64,000 nt of DNA, taken from the NCBI GenBank assembly GCA_963966185.1, contig CAWZYM010000020.1:1788501-1852500 (forward strand), written 5' to 3'. Below the pieces are notes generated by a model. That model saw nothing but the letters and a program-made list of their open reading frames with translations, did not search any database and had not been told where the DNA came from. How positions within the stretch are numbered: the first letter of the stretch is position 1; the number at the start of each line of letters is the position of its first letter. The DNA comes from Rhabditoides inermis (lineage: Eukaryota > Nematoda > Chromadorea > Rhabditida > Rhabditidae). The position numbers were made by a program, and so were the translations under genes. Of this stretch, positions 22,856-38,284 are shown piece by piece.

Positions 22856-23456
22856 ATGAGATTTGAGTTTGATGTGCCTGTGAACAACCTCACGTACAAG
22901 GGCTGGGTACTGCTACTGGAAGGCTGTGTATGGGTGTGGGTGGGAGAAGAGGGAGCGGTGAGTGGGAGATTGTGAGAGATGTATACTGGCATTCAATGAC
23001 ATTGAACATATCATAAGATTGGAAACAGACGAAATAAACACCGTGATATCCACCTTTCGTCGATATTCGTGTGGCGAAGAGGGCATTGCAGGTGAGGTCG
23101 ATCGGTCTGTCGCACTTCCCTCTGTCTTCTATGATCATGGACACTCCTGATACGATGAGTATGTGTGTCAAGGCAGCCACCACCCGCATCGCCAAGCAGT
23201 TCAAGAACAAACAGGTGGACATGCTGATTCGATGATTACGAGTCCTATCGTTGATTAACTATCGATTCAATAACCATGAAACAAATAGTATGTGTCGTGT
23301 ATGGTGTATGTGTTGTAGGTGTTCTTCTCGTCTGACATTGGTTCGGAGGAGCCCCGGTTCTGGCAGGACCTCATCTCTGCTCTCCTGCCTGTGCTGGAGG
23401 AGAAGGGAGTGCACGCGGCCGTCGAAGCGATGACCATCCACGAGGCTGCGTAGCTG
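22856..23456 (+). CDS. PSMG4: proteasome assembly chaperone 4-like protein
   Basis: Three exons (22856-22957, 23092-23214, 23319-23456) join without phase error to 120 residues. The pattern matches PSMG4: an N-terminal beta-rich segment, then the hydrophobic WVLLLEGCVWVWVG strand, then MDTPDTMSMCVKAATTRIAK and QVFFSSDI, corresponding to the family's strand-helix core with DTSDTTS and KQVFVSYN. PSMG4 pairs with PSMG3 to build the 20S alpha ring, by family knowledge. Identity is low, so this is a fold-pattern call; another member of the PSMG group is the main alternative. The ATG is one base after CCGTTGCAG, with no upstream donor seen. Confidence 0.7.
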
Positions 23457-23780
23457 CCCACAGTCCACTCACGCTGCGTAGACGCCCGTTTAGATGTCTA
23501 TTTTGAAAGAAAGTTTTTCATGTTTTCTTGTTTCCACCTGTTCATGTTCTCGAGTGTTGTTGTTGACGGGTATAAATTTTTGTTGTGTTTCGTTGTGTCA
23601 TGCGTTATTGCCCGCGTAGAGGTTGCGCAACCTTGCAATATCTGTCATTTGATGATTATAAAATGGAGAATAGTGCTGCGTATGAGAGGGTTTGATAAGA
23701 GTGTGGCAGATAGCGCGCACACGCAGGAACTCCGTACTGTCCATCTGGTAGTTGTCATCGGTGCGTGTTGCAGGAGGAGT

Positions 23781-24292
23781 ATGCTTCGTTGGGGCGTATG
23801 TGTGGTGAGGAGTGTGGCTGTGCGCGCGCACTCGGGACACGGATCCGCGCCCACTGCTGCCGCTGCCGGCGGAAAGAAGACCAAGGAACAGATCATGAAG
23901 GTGTGAGGGGTGGTGTGTGGACTAATGGGATGTGTTTACGGACAAGTCTCCGCAATACAAAGTTTCTGGCTGAGTTTATTGTTGGAATGCTTGCAGGAGA
24001 AGACTCCGAAGGGGCAGCTGGACGACAAGCCGTACGAGGACCCGGCACTCAAAAGGCATCCCGGTGGGGTGAACCAGAACACGGGGGAGGTGAGCATATT
24101 CAGTATTACTAGTACAGTACTAAGGTAAGACACATTATCTTAGGATATATTCTCTTCCGAACATCCGTTTTTAGGTTTCGAAATTCGGGTGTTTTTTTTC
24201 GAACCGTGTTTGTTTAGGTTGGTGGACCGGCGGGTCCGGAGCCGACTCGGTTCGGCGACTGGGAGAGGAAGGGACGCGTCAGTGACTTCTAG
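23781..24292 (+). CDS. SDHAF4: succinate dehydrogenase assembly factor 4
   Basis: Exons 23781-23900, 23997-24089 and 24218-24292 give 95 residues. The C-terminus GGPAGPEPTRFGDWERKGR, ending VSDF, is the diagnostic DUF1674/SDHAF4 motif. Upstream, KTPKGQLDD and HPGGVNQNTGEV also fit. The N-terminal 30 residues are Arg/Val/Ala-rich without acidic residues, as expected for a mitochondrial presequence. By family knowledge it binds flavinated SdhA in the matrix before complex II assembly. The gene lies 324 bp after PSMG4 and 179 bp before COPS7 on the same strand. Confidence 0.93.
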
Positions 24293-24471
24293 GATTTTCT
24301 CAACTCACCCCGGTTTATGTAGTGTACAAAGTAGGCGTTTGTTGATTTTGAATGGTGTATAAATACTTTTATATTGATCTAGATTGTTGATGTATTTTGT
24401 ATAATCGTTTCAAACGATGCGATATCTCTATGATTGTAATGATGACGCTATATGTATTTGTGTGTAGCAGA

Positions 24472-25078
24472 ATGACGACGTCTTCATGGTCGGAGGCGAC
24501 TCCCGAGGAGGCCATCAAGCAGGCCATCTGCGCGCCCAAGGTAGATAGAGAATGGAGAGGATAGAGAGAGAGGGGAGAGAGAGAGAGAGGAGGGAAGAGA
24601 GAGAGAGAGAGAGAGAGAGAGTGCGAGGGAGAGAGAGAGAGGAGTGTTGCAGGTCTATCAGTTCGCCTCTCTGCTGCACGCGCCGGCGGTGGCTGCTCTG
24701 GAGACGAGCAACAAGCAGCTGTACGACACGCTCAAGTGAGTGAAGGAGAGGGAGGGAAAAGGGAGAGGATGGTGTGTTCCTGTTGGTCGTATGAATGCGC
24801 TGGAATGTGTGATTGAGCGAGTGTTGCAGGGTGTTCTGCTACGGTGTGTTTGCCGACCTCCCGGCCCCGATCGCCGCCTCCCTTCCCGCGCCAGCACTCA
24901 ACAAACTACGAGGTCAGCTCCACCCACTCCTTCTCGTACATTCATTGAAGGAACACACAAAGTTACTATTCTCGATGTTTCAGGTCTGACGCTGGTGTCG
25001 ATGGCTTGCCACGAGCGAATGCTGCCCTATCAGCAGCTCCTGCCTGCACTCGGACTCACCAATACCAGGTGGGGAGGG

Positions 25079-25113
<35 letters not shown>

Positions 25114-25748
25114 AACTTAGTCTTCTCAGGGAGCTGGAGGATCTGGTGATTGATGGCATCTACGAGGGTCTGCTCAAGGCGAAGCTCGACAGCAAGCTGG
25201 AGAGGGTGGAGGTGAGAGAGAGAGAAAGAGGGAGGGAGAGAGAGAGAAGAGAGAGCGAGAGCGAGAGAGAGAGAGAGAGAGAGTTGTGTGTAGGTGTTGG
25301 AGTGGTGCGCTCGCGACTCTCCGCCGTCTCGTATGGAGGAGATGATCTGGCAGCTGGGTTCGTGGTCGGAGAACAGCGAGCGAGTGAGGAGGGAGGGCGA
25401 GCAGAGAGCCACCAGGTGAGGGGGGAGTACGGTGTGAGGGTATATGGCTTGCAGTGACGACGTGGCTCTGAAGGAGGCGGCGGAGCGCGTGGAGAAGGCG
25501 GCCGAGACACTGGCCGCCGCCAAGCAGAAGGTGGAGAAGGAGATGGCCAGCGGAGGCAAGTCGTCCCATCTCTCCCTCGAGTAGTTGTGTGTTGAGGCGG
25601 TCCGAGCGTGTCGCAGACGTCTCCTCTGGGCACCAATGCCAACGTGCATCGCGACCACAAGAAGCGGTTCGCAATGGCTCGCAACAAGATGGAGAGGGGA
25701 AGGGGACAGCACTCGGGGGAGGGCAGCTCGCGCGCCGGCGGACAGTAG
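24472..25748 (+). CDS. COPS7: COP9 signalosome subunit 7
   Basis: Exons 24472-24540, 24653-24735, 24830-24912, 24984-25068, 25130-25211, 25294-25415 and 25455-25559. The PCI-domain protein shows VFCYGVFADL, KLRGLTLVSMACHERMLPY and the strongly conserved ELEDLVIDGIYEGLLKAKLD, as in CSN7a/b (TVFAYGTYADY, QLEDLVIEAVY). CSN7 is a scaffold subunit of the cullin deneddylase. The 3' end has two readings. Without further splicing the frame stops at 25582-25584 (SSHLSLE). A 47-nt intron (25560-25606, weak sites) instead leads in phase to VSQTSPLGTNANVHRDHKK and a basic tail stopping at 25748, resembling the basic C-terminus of human CSN7. Several introns are GA or CT microsatellites. Confidence 0.93.
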
Positions 25749-26088
25749 GGCGTGGGGATGAGAGGATTGCGTTTCGACCGATTCTAGTATCCCTTCCCGG
25801 TCACGATATATCCACTGTCTATCTCTCGGTGATACTGCTTTCCAGAGTCTGCCTCGTTGTTTCCCGTCTCTCTCCGATGGATAGTAGATTATGTGCGGCA
25901 CTTGTAACTTGGTCTCTAGATTACGGTCTGTTTTGGTTTCAGTGAGACGTTGTATATTTGATTTTGGATAAATGCTTTCTTTATGTTGTATTTGTTGCTG
26001 TGAGGGAAAGGGCGTTTGTATCGCTGTGTGAATATCTGAGTAATCTATTTTTTTATCATTTATTAACATATGTAAACGTATAATTTCC

Positions 26089-26542
26089 CTAATCCTTGTC
26101 TCCCTTTCCCTCTCCGAAGAACCGTCCGAGTGTGAGGTCGAGAATGCGAGCGATAATGTAGATGAGACAGCGGATGAGGATACCCTAGAAGGAGTATGCG
26201 GTAGATCGAAGGCATACGGTAGTGTTACCGGCAGTGTCTTGCGCCATTTGCTCGACTCCTTGGCGTTCTCGTCGACGCGTCGCCGCAGCAATTGTGCCTA
26301 TGCGAGAGATGGGGTATACTGGGTATACTGTAGACTACCGTATACCTGCGCATCGACGTCGGCTCCCGTGGCCTGCACCCTGTCCAGGGCGTCATAGGCG
26401 TCGCGGAGATCCTATATGGTGTACGGTAGAGTTGATGCGGGTACGGTACCTCTCCCTTGCCGACAGTCTCGAGCGTCCTCTCTATGCGCTGCAGCTGCGA
26501 GTGGAGACGACTCTGCACACCCGCGAACGCAGACGACAGTTT

Positions 26543-26592
<50 letters not shown>

Positions 26593-27002
26593 TGGGAGTG
26601 ATGAACCCACCTCAGTCTTGTTGGCCACGTCCTCCCGTAGTTTGCGTGCCTCCCTGCACTGCTCGACCACCTTGTCCCGCAGGCCCTCCAGATTGGCGAG
26701 TTTGCTACAAGGGTGTACTGAGGCCCACTCGGATACGGTACCTTCTGTCTCTCTCGAGTATGAGATCGAGCTCAGCCTGCGGGAGGTCGTCGAGATCTCT
26801 GCGCCTCTCTGAAATGAGAAGGATATAGATGGATGAGGAGTAGGAGTAGGACTCACGGCTTTCATCGAAGAAAGGCACTGCGTCCACTTCCCTGAACATT
26901 TGGTTTTCTTTTCAGTGTTGTGTTGACTCACGGATCAATATCCATGTCGATATCGACCGCTCGGTGGGGTTGGGTGAATCGAATGAGCGCATCTGGATGC
27001 AT
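26089..27002 (-). CDS. coiled-coil protein with C-terminal membrane anchor, family not recognised
   Basis: Eight exons read right to left: 26932-27002, 26857-26891, 26742-26808, 26611-26704, 26450-26542, 26346-26411, 26229-26297 and 26089-26184. All phases close, giving 196 residues. It starts MHPDALIRFTQP, has an acidic linker, then about 100 residues of helical heptad-like sequence (KLANLEGLRDKVVEQCREAR). It ends in a hydrophobic helix, GILIRCLIYIIARILDLTLG, with a short charged tail. The architecture is that of a tail-anchored protein such as a SNARE or tether, but I cannot assign it. It is divergent from the MAP2K gene, with 386 bp between the two start codons. Confidence 0.75.
26545..26585. 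repeat. (GA)n microsatellite in intron
   Basis: About 20 GA units inside an intron of the minus-strand coiled-coil gene, so it is CT on the transcribed sense strand, serving as the polypyrimidine tract of the acceptor. Confidence 0.9.
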
Positions 27003-27388
27003 TGCGTCTCGCATAATTTGCCCCTCTCTCTGTGTACGCAATGTGTGTTGTGTGCGCACGCGAAATCCATGGACCCATGACATTCAGTCGCGGCCCCGCC
27101 TCCTATCTCACCACATTCTCACCACCGCTGATGCAGGTTCTATCAATGGAATGGATTGAGACTCTTATCTTCTATGATTCTGCTTTCTGTTTGTGTTCTC
27201 TTATCGAAAGTTCCATTAAATGAGTCACGCAGTTATTAGTGCAATGTCGTTTATCGCTGAGCACGTGAGCTTTGTTGCTTTCTCCCCTCGCCTCGCTCGT
27301 TGTGTTGTAATATGAAATGTCATAGTTATGTATATATTGTCCCTCATTTTGTCAACTATGAACTATGACGTAATGAATGGCTTGTAGA
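27003..27388. promoter_or_regulatory. shared divergent upstream region
   Basis: 386 bp between the ATGs of two divergent genes, so both promoters must fit here. No TATA box or clear motif was recognised. An acceptor-like CTTGTAG lies one base before the MAP2K start. Confidence 0.45.
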
Positions 27389-30749
<3,361 letters not shown>

Positions 30750-31248
30750 GGCACGCTACTCCAAGTACGCTAGTCGACCTCCACAGTAGCCAGCTACTCA
30801 GCTGCGTCCCTTGTTGCTCATCCATGGGCATGTCCTTTCTCGCCGCGAGCTTCTAGCCCCTCTGTCAAACTCGCGTAATCTCTCTGATTCTTCTGCACAT
30901 ATTCAAATTATTTATTGTCGTTAGTGTGTACGAGTGGTTGTTGGTGAATGTCGCTGATAGTTGGTGTTCTTTGTACAGTCTAGTCCTTTCCTCTCCCTCT
31001 CGCTTCGTCCCGGGAGTCCCTCCGTCCATCCCCCTTTTGCAGATGATTTACCACTCGGCCCCCGCTACTCGTCCTTATTCTTTGTTTCGTTATCTGAAAT
31101 AATTTTTGTTAGGCTTCAGATATTCTTGTAAAAATTATAATTTCGCACGTTTCTATGTTTATAAATTATTATAACTAGAATGTGATGAAATCGTATTGTT
31201 TGTGTTATTCAGGTTATTTTGACCTTGGAATATTGTTGTTTTCAAATG
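30750..31248. other. intergenic between convergent genes
   Basis: 3' flanks of MAP2K (plus) and the small minus-strand ORF. A/T-rich, no gene seen. Confidence 0.5.
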
Positions 31249-31470
31249 TCAAATAGTCAAATGAAAGTCGGGCGAAATACCTGTAGGTAGTGTGAAGTGA
31301 ATATCGTCGGCTGGCGGCAGAATGTCGGAGGTGTTGTATTGGAATAGGGTGAAACATAGGACGACTATCGCGACGATGGGAATCCAGATGTGAATAGCTG
31401 GAAAACAAGAGTGATTGGGAGTATTCGAGGAAAAACTCTTACTTTCCACAAACACGTAGATGCTGTCCAT
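31249..31470 (-). CDS. putative 58-residue single-pass membrane protein
   Basis: Exons 31443-31470 and 31249-31397 (minus) join across a 45-nt GT-AG intron. The product begins MDSIYVFVET, has one clear hydrophobic helix (IHIWIPIVAIVVLCFTLFQY) and a short polar tail ending FHLTI. Upstream on the minus strand a CTTTCAG acceptor-like site precedes the ATG by about 15 nt, as for other genes here. No family recognised. The small size makes it uncertain, but the intron plus a complete transmembrane segment favour a real micro-protein. Confidence 0.4.
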   Translation of the reverse strand: MDSIYVFVESKSFSSNTPNHSCFPAIHIWIPIVAIVVLCFTLFQYNTSDILPPADDIHFTLPTGISPDFHLTI

Positions 31471-31734
31471 TACGGAGAATAATGCTGAAAGAGAGAGTAG
31501 GTTAGAAGGAGTGCTATACTGACGGATGCGGGATTGGGCGCGGATGCTGCCAACATCGATTTCCCATTATCCGTGGCCCTCTGACGGGTGAGGTGAACAC
31601 ACACGCATTGGGTTTTTGATGCCACGTCGTTTTTGATACGGATTCAGTATAATATATTATGGTATCGGAAAACAAATCAGAAAACGAGTATAGAAGCTTG
31701 CTGAGTGCTGTGTGAGCCTTTTAATTTAGCCATT

Positions 31735-31769
<35 letters not shown>

Positions 31770-32096
31770 GGGGAGAGGAAAGTGCGAATAGGAAATGGGC
31801 ACAGAATTCACAGCGAGGCATGAGAATCGATGTAGGCGTCGAGAAAAAGAATGGCTGGATTCACACCACGAGCCGAAAGGGGGCGGGTCAGTTCTCTCAG
31901 ACGACACTGGCAGTCATTACGTGTGTAGACAGCTGATTGCTATGTTAGATGTGCCGACTGGCATTCTGTGATATGGGCAGTCGGTTATGCATAGGAAAGG
32001 AGGTGTGTTGAGTTTGGAATTATTGATTTCAGTCATTTTTAATTGTCTTTGTTGCAGGCGGGTTTAGGCGCCGCGGAAGAGGAAGAAGGAGCAGAG
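31471..32096. other. intergenic upstream of CYB5R4
   Basis: Contains a (GA)n run at about 31737-31766. The region ends with TTTGTTGCAG, 38 nt upstream of the next ATG. No gene seen. Confidence 0.5.
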
Positions 32097-34634
32097 ATGC
32101 TGGGAGTGGTGGGTGGAGGGAGGAGAGAGAGAGGAGAGAGGGAGAAGAGGGAAGAGGGAGAGAGACTGTTCAGCCGACAGCTGGCCGTTCGGAGTATGGT
32201 CGAGTGAAGGTGGCCCTGGACAGGGGCAAGGGGCTCATGGACTGGATCGCCATGACCACTGGTGGGCAGGGGACCTGATATGAACTCTTTGATTCTGACT
32301 CTCTCTCTCTGTCTATCTGTCTCTCTCCATTCTCATATATGTACTGTAGTTTTTTTCTACTCCAATTTCCGGTAGCATGGATATTGTAGGCATCGCATGA
32401 CAATTCATGATTAATGTATGTGTTGCAGGCAAGCAGATCTCGGTTCGGCGTCCGTTTGTCGACCACACAGAGCTGATGCGGCACAACAAGCAGGCAGACT
32501 GCTGGATGGTCATACATGGAGAGGTAGGGGAGGGAGTGAGAGGAACAGAATCAATATGACAACAAAGGGCATCTGATAGAAGCATACATGTGTGTTGTGT
32601 ATGTGTATGTTTATGTTGATATGTCGACAGGTGTACGACGTGACTCGATACCTGGAGTACCACCCGGGTGGCGTGCCGGAGCTAATGCGCGCGGCGGGCA
32701 CCGACGGAACGGGGCTGTTCAACCAGTACCATGCGTGGGTGGGTGGTGGGGGAGAGGGGTATCGAACGAGAGAAGGTGGTATGATGAATGGTTGTTCAGG
32801 TCAACTACCAGTCGATGCTCAAAGCGTGCCACGTCGGTCCGTTCCGCGGGGATGCAAAGAAGTGTGAGTGTATGAGAGAGAAGATAAGGAAGGTTTGTTC
32901 TGGAAAGCCCAGCCTTGTTAAAGTGCCGCCGGTTGGTCCGTCGACGATCGACGAGTCTTCGTCTGCCGGCGGAGGCTCGAACTCGCTTAATGTGCCCGGA
33001 GCAGCCAGCACACCCGCCAATATGGGAATCAAGTGGGTTGTGGGTACAATGGAGGTCCAGTTAAACTATGTATATTGTGTCATGGCAACATGATTGCAGG
33101 CTGTCCTCATCCGGTGACTGTCTCTCGATCTCGTGTGATTCGTGGAGGGACAGACTGCGCGCAGAGTGCGTCGCCGTCCACATCGACAAGCAGATGAAGA
33201 GGGTGGGGCTAGTCTTCACTTTGTTCCACTTTCATGTGTGAATCAACCACTCGTCGTGTATTTATCGTATTTTGTATATGATGATATACATTATTTAAGG
33301 TTCGTATTCTCATCCGTCCCTTCTCGCCTGTGTCTGGCGGCGGTCTGAAGAAGGAGCAGGAGAAGGACAAGGTGGAGCTGGTGTGGGGTGAGTGAGTGAG
33401 GGAGGGAGAGGGAGGGAGAGGGAGGGAGAGGGAGGGAGAGGGAGGGAGAGGGAGGGAGAGGGAGAGGGAAAGGGAGAGGGAAAGGGAGAGGGAGGGAGAG
33501 GGAGAGGGAGGGAGGGAGAGGGAGGGAGAGGGAGGGAGAGGGAGAGGGAGAGGGAGAGGGAGAGGGAGAGGGAGAGGGAGAGGGAGAGATAGAGGGAGAG
33601 GGAGGGAGGAGTGTATGGGTGCCTTGCAGATCGCGTTCCTCTGACCATCCTCTCGTGTGACGGTGTGTGGTGGGAGGTGGAGGAGGAGGGGACTCGCCTC
33701 GCCCTCCGATTCGACGCAGTCCCCAACCTCTCCTACCTCGCGTCGCCCGCCCTATGCGCCGTCAAGAAGGCGCCAGGTGAGACAAGGCGATGAGTTGAGA
33801 GAAAGTATGTTGTTCAGTGCTCTCGTATCACGCGTGCACGATACAGGAGCGTCGACAGATCTCGCATGACACGGTGAGTGGCATCTCTCCTCTCTGCCCC
33901 TCACACACTCCCCTCTCGTAGATCCTTCTGCGTCTCGCGTACCCCGAGGGACTGTCCATGCCCGTTCCAGCTGGACACCACATTGACGTCAAAATCAAGA
34001 AAGGAGGTGGGTATTGTTATATGGGATTCTTTGGACTTATAGTTCTATGCTCTATGCTCGCAATAAATTGCGCGCGTTTGGTAGATCAGAGGAAGACGGA
34101 GAGTACGCTCTCGGCAGTAGCGCGCAAAACAAGAGATGCAGACGGTTATGGCACCGTATTTCGAACTGCAAGCGAAGTCTCGAAAACTATCGCTCTGGCG
34201 CCGAGTATAGTTGTTTGAGCGGGAAATGTAATATTCAGCGGGCACTCTCTACCGCCCCTACACTCCCGTACCGTTCCGTGGAGGGGAGGAGGCAGAGGGA
34301 GGCGCCATGTCTGCCCTGTCCTCCCTCCCCCTCGAGACGAGAGACACGGCACTGCTCATCAAGATATACCACGACGGCATATGCACACCGTCGATTGGGG
34401 CGCTGAGAGAGGGTGAGTGGGGAAGGAGACGTGGATGTGTTCACAAGATATGATGTATAGAAGGCCATTTGCAGGAGACGTAGTGCAGGTGTCGGATCCG
34501 ATGGGCAGCATTGATTTCTGTCGTCGCTTGGAGGGAGGAGGAGGAGGAGGGGTGTGTATGCTGGCAGCCGGCACCGGACTCACTCCCATGCTCGGGCTGG
34601 CCGTGCATGCAAAGGAAGAGGGGTGCGTGTACGG

Positions 34635-34701
<67 letters not shown>

Positions 34702-35220
34702 ATTGTTTCTTTGTGCAGATCGACCCGTCTGTTGCTGTTCAACAAGTCGGAAGCGGACATAGTGGACGATGCGTGGATGCGAGTCGGGTGAGTTGATTGA
34801 AACGGATTGAAGGACCATGGGAATATCCAATTTGATATGTTGAGGTTCTGTTCGCCTGTGTTGACAACGGAGCATGTTCTGAGTGCGGGTGGAGAGGCGT
34901 GGAGCGGGAAGAGGGGACGGGTGGAGAAGGTGAGGAGGAGGAAGAGCAGGAGAAGGAGGAGGGGGAGGAGGAGGAGGAGAGGACAGGGAGAAGGAGGAGT
35001 GTTGTTTCAGTCGCACGTCGACCCGCTGCCTTCTGACTGTCAGGTGTACATTTGCGGACCCGATGGATTTGTGGAGAGTGCAACGAGGTGAGAGAGGAAG
35101 AGGAAGAGAGGGGGAGAGGAGATAGGGAGAGAGAGAGAGGGGGGGAGGGAAGGAGGGAGGGGAGAGAATGAGAGGGAGAGAGAGATGAGAAAAAGGGGAG
35201 AGAAAAAGTGAAAGAGAGAA

Positions 35221-35273
<53 letters not shown>

Positions 35274-35336
35274 TGTTGCAGGCTTCTTGTGGAGCTCGGC
35301 CACGAGTCATCTCTTGTGCATATCTTCCAAGGATAG
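32097..35336 (+). CDS. CYB5R4: cytochrome b5 reductase 4 (Ncb5or)
   Basis: Soluble ER-associated flavohaem reductase with cytochrome b5, CS and b5-reductase domains in that order. Exons: 32097-32108, 32174-32261, 32429-32523, 32631-32738, 32800-33032, 33100-33202, 33300-33387, 33630-33776, 33818-33873, 33922-34006, 34239-34412, 34475-34622, 34719-34787, 34845-34929, 35011-35087, 35282-35336; all phases close, 540 aa (human 521). Exon 1 is only four codons (MLGV), but human Ncb5or also starts MLNVPS. The haem domain has YLEYHPGGVPELMRAAGTDG with the axial His pair (HPGG and QYHAW). FAD-binding RPYTPV, NAD-binding LAAGTGLTPML and VYICGPDGF are intact. The linker between the b5 and CS domains is Ser/Gly-rich. 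One intron is a 200-bp GGGAGA repeat. Confidence 0.96.
33391..33608. repeat. (GGGAGA)n purine-rich minisatellite in CYB5R4 intron
   Basis: About 200 bp of GGGAGA/GGGAGG units between exons 7 and 8. The transcribed strand is a long polypurine run, capable of triplex or G-quadruplex structures. Confidence 0.9.
34637..34700. repeat. (CT)n microsatellite in CYB5R4 intron
   Basis: CT run acting as the polypyrimidine tract ahead of the exon 13 acceptor. Confidence 0.9.
35227..35262. repeat. (GA)n microsatellite in last CYB5R4 intron
   Basis: GA run within a 194-bp purine-rich intron, with almost no pyrimidine tract upstream of the TTGTTGCAG acceptor. Confidence 0.9.
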
Positions 35337-35505
35337 ACTGAACTGATTGTTCTTATGTGCTTTCTTTTTTCTGCCCACTGTATGACTGATATGTGATAAA
35401 GAGTTTTATATTATGATACCCGCGTGTTTCCTACAATATGAGTCACATTGGCTTGAACCCAATCGATCCCGAGTGCCTTTCATTTTGACGATTCCTAAAC
35501 GGAGC

Positions 35506-35556
<51 letters not shown>

Positions 35557-37062
35557 GTGTACTCTCGTGTACTCTCGTGCCTGATCTTAAAAAGATGTTA
35601 ATCTTTCCATTCCATCGGCACTTTTTTGCTTCCCCTTGGAATTGCAATGGCGACTTTTCTTGTGATGATTTTTCCGCGCGATAGGGGTAGTGGTGTGTTT
35701 CACCCCGGCCTTCGTTCACTTGTTCTGGCTGTCTCTTTGGTCTCCCATAATCCTCTTTCTATGGGCGGTATAATCAAGTAATAGATCGGGTTTCGAACGC
35801 CCACACTCGTCTCATTTGAATTGTTGCAGAGGGATGATAGCGAGAAAGAGAGAGAGGGGGTGGAAGGAGAGAGATCAGGCTATTCCACTCGCGTTATGTG
35901 GGTGTGTGTGTGTGTGTGTGTCGTACCGAGCTTTTGTCACGTTGTTTTATGTCAATTCGGCGCCAGTGATGGTCTTCCACCCGTGTTATCTCGTTTTTTC
36001 TATTGTCTCTACTCGAGATTCGAGATAGCGAGGTGTGATTCTCGAAAGTTTTTATGGGTTCTGGGCTTATGGGTTATTGTAGGCGATAAGGATAGGGTGA
36101 TAGGAAGAAGCCGTTTTCTGATGACTACCACACTGTCAACAAGTCAATGGTCGGTCACACTCTTTTCGAAACATTAATAGCGAAGAGCCTTTGGTTACTT
36201 TTACTAGTCAATGAGCGTTAGTGATATTTGTCATATTTATGACTGAACCTTTTTGCTAACTAAAAAAAACTGTTTAGCACAGTGTTTTGTACGCATTCTG
36301 CAAGATCTATTGTCTGACCAGGCGCTTCATCTGTGCTCTTCTCTCATCACGCACTCTCTCGCACTCTCTCACTAGGCTCTCACTCGCAATGGCCATAGCC
36401 CTATATCGATTAGAGAGTGAGAGAGTGAGAGAGGAGAGCATGAGAGAGGGAGAGAGAGGAAGAGAAAGAGAGAATGCGTGAGATGGCTCTTCTCAGCTGG
36501 ACGCAAGGGTGCGTGTTGCGCGATACTTCTGCTGTAATTTTTATGATTCCCGCATCTTTCCCCTCTGATAATGATAGTGAGTGACGAATTTGTGTAGCGT
36601 GGCATTTACTGGTATTGTTTGTTCACTCGCTGTCCGCGCATTGTGTTGTTTGTTGATTCGCGGTTCGATGTCAGTTGTCGCCTCTTCTTATGATGCTTGC
36701 TCCAGGCTGAGGAGAGTGTAATTTTCGTTCATGCGTGTTGATTTCTATCTTGTTTTCCGGTTTGCTCGCTTTCTATCTCGCATAGCCTTTAATCTATACG
36801 CTATATCTTAGGTTCAAAATAAGCTGACCAATTTCCGTTAGAAACATATCTGTTTTGAAACTCGAAGAGGCTCGCTCGCTGGTTCTGCCTGATTCTGCCT
36901 CGTTGCCTTGCTGATGCCACATTGTGATTCGTTTCTTTTCTGGACGTTGTTTCGTGAATTCTGATCGCCACTATGCAGCTTCCGGTGTCGTGTCGTCTTC
37001 TGATTGGCGTCATTCAGTTGCATCTTCTTGCCTCTTCTTCGCGCGCGCCTCACATCACCTTC

Positions 37063-37100
<38 letters not shown>

Positions 37101-37280
37101 TTCTTTCTTTTTCTCTCTCTGTCTGTTTCACACCCGCACGCGTACTCTTGACTGTCAGTGTGATGAGCACTTCGGCGATTTTTCTTCTTCCATCAAGTTC
37201 GCTATTTTTTCACATATTGTTTCTCTTCCATTATCATGTTGCGTGTTTTTTTCTGTTTGGTATGTGATCACGCGCCGTTC

Positions 37281-37322
<42 letters not shown>

Positions 37323-38240
37323 CTCTCTCTCTCTCTTTCTTTATCTGCGCTTCCATTCATTCTTCAATTTTTCCTTTCTAGAACATTTCTCCTCGTCTCT
37401 TTCTCTCTGACGTTCTCTCTGCTCTCTGATTTCTTCTTTCTCTCCGTGCATTCTCACTCACATCTCTGTTGAACTTCCTGTTTTGATCTTTCACGCACCT
37501 CGCAAAATGTTTATCCCTAGTGTTTCATGCGTGAATTTCTCTCTTCTCTCCCTATCGCTGTCTTTCTCTCGCATCGCAGCATTCCCTATTTCCTAATTTG
37601 CTCGTCACGGAGTGTCGCGAGTCGCGTTGTATGCCTGCCTGCGTATCGTATGATGCTTGTTGTTTTCTATCTCGTCTCCTCCCGCATTTCCTCTTCCTTG
37701 TATATCTCACATTTAAGTTTTCTTCGTAGTTTCTTTCCCGTCAAAATATCCTCGCATGTGATTCTGCTGAACCGACTTCAGTTTTTGATTAGGTCGGCTT
37801 GATTAGGATGTTCTGAAATCTGAATGCTATGTGGGAGAATGTGTATATATGTGAGTGGTCTGTGCACATTAGAGTGGGAATCCATTTCGATTCGAGTACA
37901 CACTCTCTGCAGCAGACACATTCCGATCGTACTCAATCAGGGATTATGTCTCTCCCTCGCGTGTTTAGCGGGATTGCAATGCGACCGCTCACTGATCGCC
38001 TCGTCGCCCCGCCCCCTCTGATCCCGCCCATTTGAATCGCAATCTGTTGGTCACGTGGCCAATCGTCGCGCCATTTTATGTGTGCGCCCGAAGTCTCGCG
38101 AAAATTCCAATCACCAGTCGGTTTTCGATCAGCGGAGATGGGAAAAGAGGGAAAGGAGAACAAAGCCGGAATATTAATAGAAGACACGCGCGCGTGTGTT
38201 TCTCTCGTGGGTGTGTGATTTGAGCTGTACGTCATATGAG

Positions 38241-38284
<44 letters not shown>

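Noticed and set aside
24472..25748. GC donor (AG/GCAAGT) at 25556 in COPS7
   Set aside because: The sequence matches a GC-donor consensus but gives a frame that disagrees with both plausible C-termini, so it was not used.
25056..26291. 411-residue minus-strand open frame opposite COPS7
   Set aside because: It is antisense to confirmed COPS7 exons and GA repeats. Only its N-terminal part overlaps a true exon of the minus-strand coiled-coil gene, in another frame.
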